The notes under the pieces are model-generated. The model saw nothing but the letters and a program-made list of their open reading frames with translations, made no database searches and was not told the DNA's origin. The translations under genes were made by a program, and so were the position numbers. This document shows positions 30,070 to 41,225 of a DNA stretch of 64,000 bases, piece after piece; position 1 is the first letter of the stretch, and each line of letters begins with the position of its first letter. Source of the stretch: Desulfobacteraceae bacterium (GTDB lineage: Bacteria; Desulfobacterota; Desulfobacteria; Desulfobacterales; Desulfobacteraceae); the NCBI GenBank assembly GCA_016743945.1, contig JADGFI010000025.1:17768-81767 (forward strand). The letters run 5' to 3'.

Positions 30070-30651
30070 CTATCTTATAACAAACTGTGCTCGTCTGTTC
30101 TTTCTATATGCCTCTTCGGTAGCGCCTGAATCAAGGGGTTTTTCTTCTCCAAAGCTGACAGTCGTCAATCGAGACCCTGAAATACCCAAATTCACGAGAT
30201 AATTTTTCACCGCAATTGCCCGACGCTCACCCAGGGCAATATTATAGTCGGTGGTTCCCCGATCATCACAATGACCTTCAATAACAGCCGCAACACCAGA
30301 ATTGGTACCCAGCCATTCTGCTTTTTCTTTTATTAGCAGTTTTGCCATGGAACTTAATTGGGCACTGTCAAAATCAAAGTGAATATTCTGATTGGAAAAA
30401 CGATTTTTGGCAGCCAGTATTTTAGCTTCTTTTAAAGCCTCTTCCTTGGCCACCTGATCCTGCAGTTCCTGAGCTTTGATACGTTCTTGCTCAGCAAGTG
30501 CATTCGCTTTTGCTTGTGCTTCCACCGTTGCCTGGTCTTGGATGGTAGTCCCATCGGACACAACCGTTTTCTTTGCACATGAAACAGTCATAAAAAGCCC
30601 TGCCACAAGCAGGGCTACCATAAGATTAATCCACAATTTTCTGTTCATCAC
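30070..30651 (-). CDS. pal: Peptidoglycan-associated lipoprotein Pal
   Basis: Lipobox TVSC; IHFDFDSAQLS...VIEGHCDDRGTTDYNIALGERRA. Confidence 0.93.
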   Translation of the reverse strand: MMNRKLWINLMVALLVAGLFMTVSCAKKTVVSDGTTIQDQATVEAQAKANALAEQERIKAQELQDQVAKEEALKEAKILAAKNRFSNQNIHFDFDSAQLSSMAKLLIKEKAEWLGTNSGVAAVIEGHCDDRGTTDYNIALGERRAIAVKNYLVNLGISGSRLTTVSFGEEKPLDSGATEEAYRKNRRAQFVIR

Positions 30652-30684
30652 ATCTCCTTTGTCAATAAATTTAAATAACTTTCA

Positions 30685-32070
30685 TCAATTTTCAAAACTG
30701 GTTGATTTGGACCAACCGGGCTGGCTTTGTTTCCCTGTCAAGGTTAAAAGACGGCGTTGGTCCGTTCCTGCAGAGGTCATCACAAAAAGCCTTGACACTC
30801 CACCCTCCCGGTTGGATGTAAAGACAATCAAACTGCCGTCTGGAGACCAGGAAGGGTCTTCATTGTCCTTTTGATCCATTGTCAACTGAACCGGCATTCC
30901 AGAGGCAGACGTAAGATTAATAACAAATATATTAATCTTATTCTTCTCAATGCCCACATAGGCTATTTTCTTACCGTCCGGCGACCATGCCGGTGACGTA
31001 TTATAGCGACCCTTAAATGTAACCCGCTTCACATCACCGGTATCCAAGTCCTTTATATAAATCTGGGGGGTCCCCCCCCTGTTGGAAGTAAACGCAAGCT
31101 TCATCCCATCCGGTGAAAAAGTTGGAGAAACATTTACTCCTCGACTCTGGGTTATCCTTTTAGTAATTTCTCCCTTTTTGGTCAACAAATAAATTTCTTG
31201 ATTACCAGAAAAACTTAATGCCCCAGCAAGATTCAATTGCCCCGGCATCCAATCCGGAGAAATATTGGAACCTTTATAATTAACAATGGCACCCCGGTTT
31301 TCTTTGAGATTTTTAATATAGATATCGGGTTTGCCCTTGGCATAGGACACATAGGCCAGCCAACGCCCGTCAAAGGACCAGTTGGGAGAAAGGCAGATGC
31401 TTTTATGATGGGTAATCTGTTTGGGGTTGTGACCGTCAAATTCACAGACAAAAATTTCCTTATGCCCCTTTACCGTTGAGACAAAGGAAATTTTACTATT
31501 AAAGACCCCCCAGTTGCCGGTCAGTTTATGGGAAACCTCGCTACAGAACAGATGGATCATCCGTCTTATCTGGGAACTGCCCCCGGTATAAATTTTGCCC
31601 ACAAGAAGCTTTGAGTTAAAGGCATCAAACAGCCGAAGCTTCAGGGTTACCTGGTTTCCTCTTTCCTCTATCCCGCCGGTGATCAAAAGGTCTGCCCCGA
31701 TTGCCGTCCAGTCCTTGAAATTGATCTGCCCTAGTTGTATCCCCGTCTGGGCCGGATTGGAAAGAAATGCCGCCGGATTCAACACCTTGAGATATCCTGT
31801 AAAATCAAGGGCATCCTTTAAAATTTGTTCTGCATTTTTCCCGTGATTAACCTCGGCATCGTGACCGTTAAACGCCTTGAACCGGGTTATGGCAATGGGG
31901 GTCTTGTTGAGAAACGGATTGCTGATATTGATATAATCTACCTCTTTGGCCTGCAAAGGGGCCAGGCAAAAAAAGAAAACCAGCACTGCCACACCAGCCA
32001 AAAATATCTGACATCGCAATTGTTGACGGCCCTTTTCCCCATATATTTTATTCAAACGAATCTCATTCAT
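30685..32070 (-). CDS. tolB: Tol-Pal translocation protein TolB
   Basis: TolB N-domain followed by WD40-like repeats (SPTFSPDGMKLAFTSNRGGTPQIYIKDLDTGDV). Confidence 0.93.
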   Translation of the reverse strand: MNEIRLNKIYGEKGRQQLRCQIFLAGVAVLVFFFCLAPLQAKEVDYINISNPFLNKTPIAITRFKAFNGHDAEVNHGKNAEQILKDALDFTGYLKVLNPAAFLSNPAQTGIQLGQINFKDWTAIGADLLITGGIEERGNQVTLKLRLFDAFNSKLLVGKIYTGGSSQIRRMIHLFCSEVSHKLTGNWGVFNSKISFVSTVKGHKEIFVCEFDGHNPKQITHHKSICLSPNWSFDGRWLAYVSYAKGKPDIYIKNLKENRGAIVNYKGSNISPDWMPGQLNLAGALSFSGNQEIYLLTKKGEITKRITQSRGVNVSPTFSPDGMKLAFTSNRGGTPQIYIKDLDTGDVKRVTFKGRYNTSPAWSPDGKKIAYVGIEKNKINIFVINLTSASGMPVQLTMDQKDNEDPSWSPDGSLIVFTSNREGGVSRLFVMTSAGTDQRRLLTLTGKQSQPGWSKSTSFEN

Positions 32071-32071
32071 T

Positions 32072-33022
32072 TTATTTTAACCCCTTTGGTGTAAAGCCAA
32101 CCACAAGATCAAAAGAGGTCATCCCCGGAGGCAACTTTGGCAGCGGGTTGGCTCTTTTGATCGCCTTTTTAGCGGATTCATCCAGATAACGATTACCGGA
32201 TTTTGTTTCATAGGCAATGTCCCGTATCTCACCACTTTTTAAAATCTTAATCATCACCCGCACTTCCAGGTTCTGATCCATGCGGGCCAGCATATCATTG
32301 AACACCCAATTTTGCTCTATGGCAGATTGTAAGGCCAATTTATACAAATCCAGGGGGGAATACCCCTGTTTTCCCGCTCCCGTACCCGCCCCTGACCCGC
32401 CAGGCCCAATGGTATTATCCGGATTGTCCTTGTCAGCCGTGGTATCAACGGCAGCCTGCAGTCTGTTCAATGCCTCAAAAATCTGTTTTTCATTCTGTTT
32501 TTCTATGGTTTTTGCCAGTTTTTCCCTGGCTTTTCTCAAGGCCTCTTCCGGATCAACTTTGGGCTTGGACTTGGCCTTGGGTGGCTTTTTTTTGGGAGGC
32601 GTTTCTTTTTTCTCCAGGGCCGCCATCCGTTTTTTTAAATTTTTAGGTTTTGCCTTCAGGCTGATATCCGGCTTTAAGGTGGCAACAGGTTTTGGGATTA
32701 TTTTGGCGGGCATTTTCTTTTTGGCTGACTCCAAAGGGACCTTAACAGCCCCGGCAGGGGTATCAACAGAGTCCGGCAGGAAATCGGAATCGGGCACGAC
32801 CTGGCCGCCAGCAGGCCCGGGAACAAAGGAAACCAAATCCACCCGAATCACCCGGGGGAGCGGTTTTGCCATATCAAATTTATTGAGCAGTAACATCCCG
32901 GCAAAAAACAATCCATGGACAAAAATAGAGAGGAGACAAACAACCACAAGCGTTTTTGTGCCCTGATCGGCACGGGCAGAAAAAAAAGTATTTTTATTTC
33001 TCAGGTGAGATCTATTCAGCAT
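32072..33022 (-). CDS. tolA: TolA/TonB C-terminal domain protein
   Basis: TM, Lys/Pro-rich linker, C-terminal VRVMIKILKSGEIRDIAYETKSGNRYLDESAKKAIKRANPLPKLP. Confidence 0.85.
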   Translation of the reverse strand: MLNRSHLRNKNTFFSARADQGTKTLVVVCLLSIFVHGLFFAGMLLLNKFDMAKPLPRVIRVDLVSFVPGPAGGQVVPDSDFLPDSVDTPAGAVKVPLESAKKKMPAKIIPKPVATLKPDISLKAKPKNLKKRMAALEKKETPPKKKPPKAKSKPKVDPEEALRKAREKLAKTIEKQNEKQIFEALNRLQAAVDTTADKDNPDNTIGPGGSGAGTGAGKQGYSPLDLYKLALQSAIEQNWVFNDMLARMDQNLEVRVMIKILKSGEIRDIAYETKSGNRYLDESAKKAIKRANPLPKLPPGMTSFDLVVGFTPKGLK

Positions 33023-33031
33023 GCCGACAGC

Positions 33032-33448
33032 TCAGGAGGCCTCGTCATCTTCGGGAAGGGTGATCATGCCGAGACTGTCAATTCCCGCCTTTTTTATTTT
33101 CGAAATCACGTTGACAACGACACCATAGGGCACTTGTTTATCCGCTTTAAGATAAACACTTTTTTTATCAAAATTTTCCAAAACAGCATCCAATTTCTGG
33201 GTTAAAAATGCCACACTGACTTCCAGGTCATTAATATATACCTTTAAATCGTTGTCTATGGAGATGATCAAATGCTCTTCATTTGACGGCAGGGCCTTGG
33301 AAGTTGCAGTTGGCAAATTCACATCCACCCCCTGGACCATAAGCGGGGTGGTCACCATAAAAATGATTAACAACACCAGCATGACGTCCACAAAGGGTGT
33401 CACATTAATCTCAGACATCAACTGATCATTACCGGATCCCAGCTGCAT
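33032..33448 (-). CDS. tolR: ExbD/TolR family protein
   Basis: MSEINVTPFVDVMLVLLIIFMVTTPLMVQGVDVNLP. Confidence 0.93.
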   Translation of the reverse strand: MQLGSGNDQLMSEINVTPFVDVMLVLLIIFMVTTPLMVQGVDVNLPTATSKALPSNEEHLIISIDNDLKVYINDLEVSVAFLTQKLDAVLENFDKKSVYLKADKQVPYGVVVNVISKIKKAGIDSLGMITLPEDDEAS

Positions 33449-34152
33449 TATGCCTCCATCTGTTTTTGAATATCTTTTTCAAAAATATTTAAAAGATCGG
33501 AAGAAAAACTTTGAAGTTCTGAATCCATCACCCGGATGCGGTCTGTAAAATAATTATAGGCAATGACCGCCGGAATTGCCACGGCTAGCCCTGCCGCCGT
33601 TGCAATCAGGGCCTCTGAAATCCCCGGTGCAACAACCGCGAGACTTGCAGAACCGCTCAACCCGATCCCATGAAAGGTATTCATAATTCCCCACACCGTG
33701 CCGAAAAGCCCGATAAAAGGAGCGGTATTTCCAGCGGTGGCCAGAAAAGGGACCAGCTGGGTCAAGCGCCGAATTTCCACGCCAATGGCGCGTCCCAGGG
33801 TTCGTTTCACACTGCCCATTGTCTGTAGATAGGAAGTTTCAGGCCTCAGGGTGGTTTTGCCCTCTTTTTTATCAGACCGGGCCATTTCCATATAGGCGGT
33901 GATAAAAACTCTAGCCAGGGGGCTGGACCTTAATGCCTTGGCTTTTGTAAAGGCATCGGCCAGGGTCCGGCACTGCCAGAAAATATCTGTAAAATCGGCT
34001 GATTCCCTGTAGGCTGTTCTGATATACCGAAATTTTATGAACATGATTGCCCAGGATATAATGGAAAAAAACAAAAGTATGAGCATGACAAATTTCACAA
34101 CAGGCCCTGCATCATTCAACATGTAAAGCAACCCAATAGATTCCGACGTCAT
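33448..34152 (-). CDS. tolQ: MotA/TolQ/ExbB proton channel family protein
   Basis: LVPFLATAGNTAPFIGLFGTVWGIMNTF; EALIATAAGLAVAIPAVIAYN. Confidence 0.93.
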   Translation of the reverse strand: MTSESIGLLYMLNDAGPVVKFVMLILLFFSIISWAIMFIKFRYIRTAYRESADFTDIFWQCRTLADAFTKAKALRSSPLARVFITAYMEMARSDKKEGKTTLRPETSYLQTMGSVKRTLGRAIGVEIRRLTQLVPFLATAGNTAPFIGLFGTVWGIMNTFHGIGLSGSASLAVVAPGISEALIATAAGLAVAIPAVIAYNYFTDRIRVMDSELQSFSSDLLNIFEKDIQKQMEA

Positions 34153-34262
34153 AAAGCCCTCTCTTAAAAATTCATACCGATCACAGGCAGTAACATAGCA
34201 AATAAATTTTAATAAATCTATGGGTATGCGCCGCCAATTTCAAGCAGGCCAAAAATCATAAC

Positions 34263-34301
34263 AAAAAAGCCCCTTTACGCATTGGTAAAGGGGCTTTTTT
34301 T
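34263..34301. terminator. Bidirectional intrinsic terminator downstream of groEL
   Basis: aaaaaagcccctttac gcattg gtaaaggggcttttttt: strong stem with A and T tracts on both sides. Confidence 0.85.
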
Positions 34302-34338
34302 ATTTTGGCTAAAAAAAACGGGTAATGTGGAATCTAAC

Positions 34339-35997
<1,659 letters not shown>

Positions 35998-36044
35998 TTA
36001 ATATCTCCATCTATTTCTTTAAATTATTCAACCAATTATTCGGC

Positions 36045-36079
36045 AAATCAGTCGAGTAATTTAATCATTCGACTGATTT
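36045..36079 (-). repeat. 11-bp inverted repeat (hairpin) between groES and groEL
   Basis: AAATCAGTCGA - 13 nt - TCGACTGATTT, perfect arms. Confidence 0.75.
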
Positions 36080-36109
36080 AATGATTCGACTAATTAAATT
36101 ATTCGACCA
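36059..36109. repeat. Three degenerate 17-bp tandem repeats between groES and groEL
   Basis: ATTTAATCATTCGACTG / ATTTAATGATTCGACTA / ATTAAATTATTCGACCA; third unit overlaps the groES 3' end. Confidence 0.7.
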
Positions 36110-36386
36110 CACCCAGAACATCATCCTGGCGCATGATCACATAATCAATGCCATCAATTTTAACTTCGGTTCCGCCGTATTTGCTGAAAAGAACACGGTC
36201 CCCGACTTTTACATCCATGGCCAAAAGCTTTCCATCTTCGCCCATACGTCCATTTCCGGTTGCGATCACTTTTCCTTCAGCTGGTTTTTCCTTTGCTGTG
36301 TCCGGGATAAAAAGACCCCCTTTGGTTTTTTCATCCTCTGCAACGCGTTCAACCAGAATTCTGTCACTTAATGGTCTTAAACTCAT
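36099..36386 (-). CDS. groES: Co-chaperonin GroES
   Basis: [48 protein letters not shown]. Confidence 0.97.
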   Translation of the reverse strand: MSLRPLSDRILVERVAEDEKTKGGLFIPDTAKEKPAEGKVIATGNGRMGEDGKLLAMDVKVGDRVLFSKYGGTEVKIDGIDYVIMRQDDVLGVVE

Positions 36387-36454
36387 GATACATTTCTCCT
36401 TAGTTTACGTATTTATTGTTTGCGCTTTAAATTTTAGTGGTTAAATACCAACTT

Positions 36455-36754
36455 CTATTTAGCAGAATCGCTGGATTTCTCAGAAGTTGTTTTAGCTGGC
36501 TCGATTGGCTTGGTTGGATTGCCTGCCTTGGCTATCTTAGCTGGCGACTTTTCCTTGGTTTCAGTCCCGGCCTTTTTTCCGCCATAGTCAGTTACATACC
36601 ACCCAGATCCTTTTAAATGAAAAGTACTCTGGGAAATAATTTTTTTTAAATGACCCTGGCAGTGAGAGCAACTCTCAAGGGGGGGTTCTGAAATTTTTTG
36701 GAATGCTTCTTCCACTTGGCCACATTCGGTGCATTGATACTCATAAACTGGCAT
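36455..36754 (-). CDS. FmdB-family zinc-ribbon protein
   Basis: MPVYEYQCTECGQVEEAFQKI...CSHCQGHLKKIIS; GSGWYVTDYGGK. Confidence 0.88.
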   Translation of the reverse strand: MPVYEYQCTECGQVEEAFQKISEPPLESCSHCQGHLKKIISQSTFHLKGSGWYVTDYGGKKAGTETKEKSPAKIAKAGNPTKPIEPAKTTSEKSSDSAK

Positions 36755-36850
36755 TTTCTAAACGTCTCCACTTTTCTTTGTTGCTGCTTGAAAAATCAAA
36801 GATAAAATAATTAGTCTTTCCTCCTTGTCAAGACAGGTCCTCCAAAATTT

Positions 36851-37396
36851 TTACCTTGTTTCTCCCCCTCCCTGACCGCCACGCCATTCTCCATAAAAAA
36901 GAAATACTTTTGAAAGACCAAGAATGGAGACCCCCTGCAAAATTGAATAGGTTAAATCATGGACTCGTCTTTCTTCAGCCAGGGTAAGATTGGCTTCTCC
37001 GACATTTTCATAACGATGCTCAAACCGTAAAAACCTTGCAACATGCACCAGTTCATGGGTGAGAATATATAAAAGGAACGGATCCAGCAATAAAGCCTTA
37101 TCCTTTTCCACCACGGACAGGATAGCCGGATCCTGGAGACAGACCTTATACAGACTAAAAGAAGAGGATCCCAGGGAAACTTCTTTTTTACGGCCCTCAT
37201 ATTTTACAACCTGGGCAAAGGGCCCGCGAACCTGTTCATGAACAACCAGGTCCTTGGCTGTTTTAATATCATATCTATTTTTCAACCAATGCCCTGCAGA
37301 GAGCTTAAAAAAATCATTCACCAGTTCTTCAGCCATGAGAACTGCCCGATCTACCCGTTCCAGTTCTTGGTCATTAAAATATCGATATTCCTGCAT
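36851..37396 (-). CDS. Uncharacterised protein with HExxH motif
   Basis: LYILTHELVHVARFLRFEHRYENV contains HELVH. Confidence 0.55.
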   Translation of the reverse strand: MQEYRYFNDQELERVDRAVLMAEELVNDFFKLSAGHWLKNRYDIKTAKDLVVHEQVRGPFAQVVKYEGRKKEVSLGSSSFSLYKVCLQDPAILSVVEKDKALLLDPFLLYILTHELVHVARFLRFEHRYENVGEANLTLAEERRVHDLTYSILQGVSILGLSKVFLFYGEWRGGQGGGETR

Positions 37397-37506
37397 GGGG
37401 CTACCTGCTAAATAAAGGATTGGACATTTACTGAAATACTATGATATGGTAGCTATTTAGCCAATATGAACAGCATAATAAAATGATCTTAAAGGAGGTG
37501 ATTTTT

Positions 37507-37602
37507 TTGGGTAGTGTTATTAAAAAGAGACGGAAAAAAATGCGCAAGCATAAGCACAGAAAACTCCTTGCTAAAACCAGACACCAGAGAAAGAAAAAAT
37601 AG
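37507..37602 (+). CDS. AURKAIP1/COX24-domain (bS22-like) small basic ribosomal protein
   Basis: TTG start 8 nt after AAAGGAGG; product [31 protein letters not shown]. Not in the supplied ORF track. Confidence 0.85.
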   Translation: [31 protein letters not shown]

Positions 37603-37629
37603 CCGAAAGACTACGTACAATTTTGGGAG

Positions 37630-37663
37630 GAGTATTGAGTTGCAAGCACCCAACTCAATACTC
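37630..37663 (+). terminator. Perfect 13-bp hairpin after the bS22-like ORF
   Basis: gagtattgagttg - caagcacc - caactcaatactc; weak T tract, so terminator versus other hairpin is uncertain. Confidence 0.5.
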
Positions 37664-37704
37664 AATCCCATTTAAACTTCTACCAAGGGCATATTTGCCC
37701 CCCC

Positions 37705-38655
37705 CTAATTACCAACGCCCTTCATATACTTCATCAAATCCGAATTTGTTGAAAGAATCAACGAGCTATCCTTGGCGAGACTCTTTTTGTAGACTTCCAT
37801 TGTTTTCTGGAAAGCATAAAAATCCGGATCTACCCCGTAGGCAGCTGCATATATCTGGGTGGCCTTGGCATCGGCATGACCCTTGGTTTCCTGGGCAGTT
37901 CGATAGGCCTCTGATTTTATTTTCTGGAGTTCTTTTTCCTTTTCACCCCTTATATTACTGGCCTCTCCCTTTCCTTCTGCACGGAATTTTTCAGCAATTT
38001 GATTTCTTTCCGCAATCATCCGGTCATAGACAGAACGCCGAACACTGTCAATATAATTGACCCGTTTAATTTTCATATCCACAAGCTCTATACCAAATTC
38101 CTCAAGTTTCTTTCGGGACTGGGCCACAATCCGACGGGTGATTTCGTCCCGACCCAGATCAACCTGATACCGGACACGCCGATTTTTATTTTCATCATCA
38201 TTGGCAACATCAAAGGTATCCATGGCACGATCTGTATTACGTACCGTTTCAACCAGGGGATATGAGGTGATCAAATTCCGCATGGCAGGATCGATAATAT
38301 CGTCCAGGCGCTTCAGGGCGGAAAATTCATCTTTTACTGTCTGAAAATAGAGGATAGGATCAGAAATTTTCCACCGGGCAAAGGTATCCACCCAGATATA
38401 GGTCTTATCCTTTGTGGGCACCTGGCCTGGATCGCCGTCCCATTCCAACAAATTTTTAGGAAAGTAGTTGGCAGTTTGAATAAAGGGCGTCTTGAATTGT
38501 AGCCCCGGTTCCTTGACAGGCTCCCCCACAATCCTGCCAAACTGGGTAATCACCACCTGCTCGGTCTCATCCACCACGTAGGCCGAACTAAAGACCAGCA
38601 CGAGGACAGCCGCAACTATCGTCACAATCATTATTTTTATCGCGTTGCTATTCAT
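37705..38655 (-). CDS. hflC: Protease modulator HflC (SPFH)
   Basis: VDETEQVVITQFGRIVGEPVKEPGLQFKTPFIQ; RGEKEKELQKIKSEAYR. Confidence 0.92.
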   Translation of the reverse strand: MNSNAIKIMIVTIVAAVLVLVFSSAYVVDETEQVVITQFGRIVGEPVKEPGLQFKTPFIQTANYFPKNLLEWDGDPGQVPTKDKTYIWVDTFARWKISDPILYFQTVKDEFSALKRLDDIIDPAMRNLITSYPLVETVRNTDRAMDTFDVANDDENKNRRVRYQVDLGRDEITRRIVAQSRKKLEEFGIELVDMKIKRVNYIDSVRRSVYDRMIAERNQIAEKFRAEGKGEASNIRGEKEKELQKIKSEAYRTAQETKGHADAKATQIYAAAYGVDPDFYAFQKTMEVYKKSLAKDSSLILSTNSDLMKYMKGVGN

Positions 38656-38657
38656 CG

Positions 38658-39749
38658 TTATTCACCCTTCCGAAGGAGATTATCCGGAGACATAAGATTT
38701 GATCCTTTGGTCCCCATATTTAAAAACGGCAATAAGTTTTTCTGTTCAGAATCAATTATATACTTTGAGCCAAGCTGTGGGATGACTTCCAGCATTGCCT
38801 CAAGATACATCCGTTTTTTGGTCACTTCCTTTGCCTGGGCATAGGCATCATAAACCGCTTTAAACTTGGTTGCATCCCCCTGGGCACGGTTAACACGGTC
38901 AATGGCATACCCTTCTGCATCCAGAATCAACCGTTTGGCCTCACCCCTTGCAAGGGGAACCGCCTTGTTATATTCTTCTCTGGCCTTGTATATGGTCTGC
39001 TCTTTTTCCTGAATGGCCTGGTTTACCTCATTGAATGAAGCCTGGACCGGTTCGGGTACATTGGTCTTTTTCATCTCAATGTTGACAATGCTGATACCCG
39101 CCTCATAATTGTCCATTTCCTTTTGGAGCATCTCTTTGGCAGCCAGTGCGATTTCCTCACGACTGGAGATCACTTCATTGATGCTCCTGTCCCCCACAAC
39201 GGTTCTCATGGTTGACTCTGACATACTTCGAAGCAAGGATTTGACATTCTTGACGTTAAACAGATAGGCCCTGGGATCTGATCGTCTGTACTGGACAATC
39301 CAGGGAATCACGGCAACATTCAAATCCCCTGTCAGCATCAAAGAAGATTCCTGCCTCGGCGTTGCAGCCGATGTCCGGTATTTGTCACTGCTCCCATAGG
39401 TGTTGAACCCAAATTCTTCTGTTTCCGGTGTTTTAACGTTCACCTTGGTCACCCGCTCGATACCCGAGGGCAACTTAAAGTTCAACCCGGGCTGGGCAAG
39501 CCTGCTGTATTTACCAAATCGCTGGATCACCCCTACCTCATTTCGATCCACCGTAAAAAAGGTAGAGGATCCAAAATATAGGGCGATAAGGATAAGACCC
39601 ACCAAAAGAACACCAGGGAATTGAAACCCTTTAAATTTATTTAGGAGTTCATCCATCTGGGGAGGCCTGGGCATACCCGGACCGCTGCCCCCCTGTTTTT
39701 TCTCATACTTTTGCTGGTTATCCCGCAGCTTTTCCCAATCCCAATTCAT
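38658..39749 (-). CDS. hflK: Protease modulator HflK (SPFH)
   Basis: TVDRNEVGVIQRFGKYSRLAQPGLNFKLP; LILDAEGYAIDRVNRAQGDATKF. Confidence 0.92.
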   Translation of the reverse strand: MNWDWEKLRDNQQKYEKKQGGSGPGMPRPPQMDELLNKFKGFQFPGVLLVGLILIALYFGSSTFFTVDRNEVGVIQRFGKYSRLAQPGLNFKLPSGIERVTKVNVKTPETEEFGFNTYGSSDKYRTSAATPRQESSLMLTGDLNVAVIPWIVQYRRSDPRAYLFNVKNVKSLLRSMSESTMRTVVGDRSINEVISSREEIALAAKEMLQKEMDNYEAGISIVNIEMKKTNVPEPVQASFNEVNQAIQEKEQTIYKAREEYNKAVPLARGEAKRLILDAEGYAIDRVNRAQGDATKFKAVYDAYAQAKEVTKKRMYLEAMLEVIPQLGSKYIIDSEQKNLLPFLNMGTKGSNLMSPDNLLRKGE

Positions 39750-39968
39750 AGATAAATCCTGTGTAAATGATTATTAATAAACTTTCTCATAATTCTCCCA
39801 GTATATTGAACTATTTTGAAAAAAAATATAACCGTATTTATAATTATCAACCCTAAAAGGCAATATTTATTTGATCATAGCAATGGTCGCCCTTTCATTT
39901 AGCAGTACAATATCAAATAATATTTTGGGTATATTCCATGAATAGAATGTGGTATTGAAAACAAAATA

Positions 39969-40331
39969 TTGGAAGAAAAAAATCAACTCAACAGATACCC
40001 TAAGATAAACCAAATGACCAAAAGAAAAGACAGCAAACTCATTCATATCAGCGACATCTTAAGCTCGGCCTTAGGGAGATACAGACCTGCAAGAGATACG
40101 GATATGACCCGAATATGGGATATATGGGATACTGCCGTGGGCAGGCCCATTGCCATGAATGCCAAGCCAGATGCCTTTAAGGATGGCCACCTTACGGTCA
40201 ATGTCTCAAGTTCCGCCTGGATTCACCAACTCAAATTTCTTGAACGAGAAATGATTACAACTATAAACAAGCAAATGGACAAGGATCTTGTCAAGCAAAT
40301 TCGGTTTAAAATTGGTAGAATCCACAGTTGA
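39969..40331 (+). CDS. DUF721 / DciA-like protein
   Basis: IWDTAVGRPIAMNAKPDAFKDGHLTVNVSSSAWIHQLKFLEREMI; likely internal ATG start at MTKRKDSK. Confidence 0.8.
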   Translation: MEEKNQLNRYPKINQMTKRKDSKLIHISDILSSALGRYRPARDTDMTRIWDIWDTAVGRPIAMNAKPDAFKDGHLTVNVSSSAWIHQLKFLEREMITTINKQMDKDLVKQIRFKIGRIHS

Positions 40332-41049
40332 TACTTTTTTTGAAAACCAGATAAGAATTTACCAGCCAAGAAACGGGTACCGGTATTCCATGGATCCTGT
40401 TATCCTTGCCGCCCAGGTGATGCCTTCACCCGGATGCAAGATCATTGATATTGGATGCGGATGCGGTATTATCCCTTTAATTATCGGGTTTCGATACAAA
40501 AACGTCCACATCATCGGCATTGAGATTCAATCCCAGCTGGCCGAACTTGCCACAAAAAACATCACGGGAAACCAGATGTCGGACCGAATCCAAATTTTAA
40601 ACAAAGATATTCGAACCACCACCTCTTTTGACATCCATTTTTTCGATTCCCCAGGGGTTGCCGATATTATTGTTTCCAATCCCCCCTATAAGAAAAAGGA
40701 TACCGGCCGATTAAACCCGAATATCCAAAAAGCCATGGCCCGGCACGAAATAAAACTTGAACTGTCACAGTTTTTTTCAAGCGCCCGCAGGCTTTTGAAA
40801 CCCCGGGGGCAAATCCTTTTTATATTTCCGGCGGATCGGCTGCAAGATCTTGTCCCAGATCTTTCGTCCCATGGATTTCAACTGGACTGGATTCAATTTA
40901 TCCACACTAAAAAAAACAAACCCGCCAAACTAATACTTGTCTCGGGCATCAAAGACGGCCATGGGGCCTGCATTGTCCGCCCGCCTTTGTACATATATGA
41001 CAACCAAAATAATCCGACAAATGAATATGAAGCCATGTTTAAACCTTGA
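40288..41049 (+). CDS. tRNA1(Val)-A37 N6-methyltransferase-like (TrmN6 type)
   Basis: YRYSMDPVILAAQV, IDIGCGCGIIPLI, IIVSNPPYKKKDTGRLNP (NPPY). Exact start uncertain. Confidence 0.82.
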   Translation: MSSKFGLKLVESTVDTFFENQIRIYQPRNGYRYSMDPVILAAQVMPSPGCKIIDIGCGCGIIPLIIGFRYKNVHIIGIEIQSQLAELATKNITGNQMSDRIQILNKDIRTTTSFDIHFFDSPGVADIIVSNPPYKKKDTGRLNPNIQKAMARHEIKLELSQFFSSARRLLKPRGQILFIFPADRLQDLVPDLSSHGFQLDWIQFIHTKKNKPAKLILVSGIKDGHGACIVRPPLYIYDNQNNPTNEYEAMFKP

Positions 41050-41094
41050 CACAAGGTCAAAAAGAGTCTATTTTGCCTTGAATTAATTGACTAC

Positions 41095-41186
<92 letters not shown>

Positions 41187-41197
41187 AAAAATATATA

Positions 41198-41225
41198 AGC
41201 TACCGTAATTACGGTGGCTTTTTTT
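41198..41225 (+). terminator. Intrinsic terminator after tRNA-Ser
   Basis: agctaccgtaa/ttacggtggct stem followed by TTTTTTT. Confidence 0.8.
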
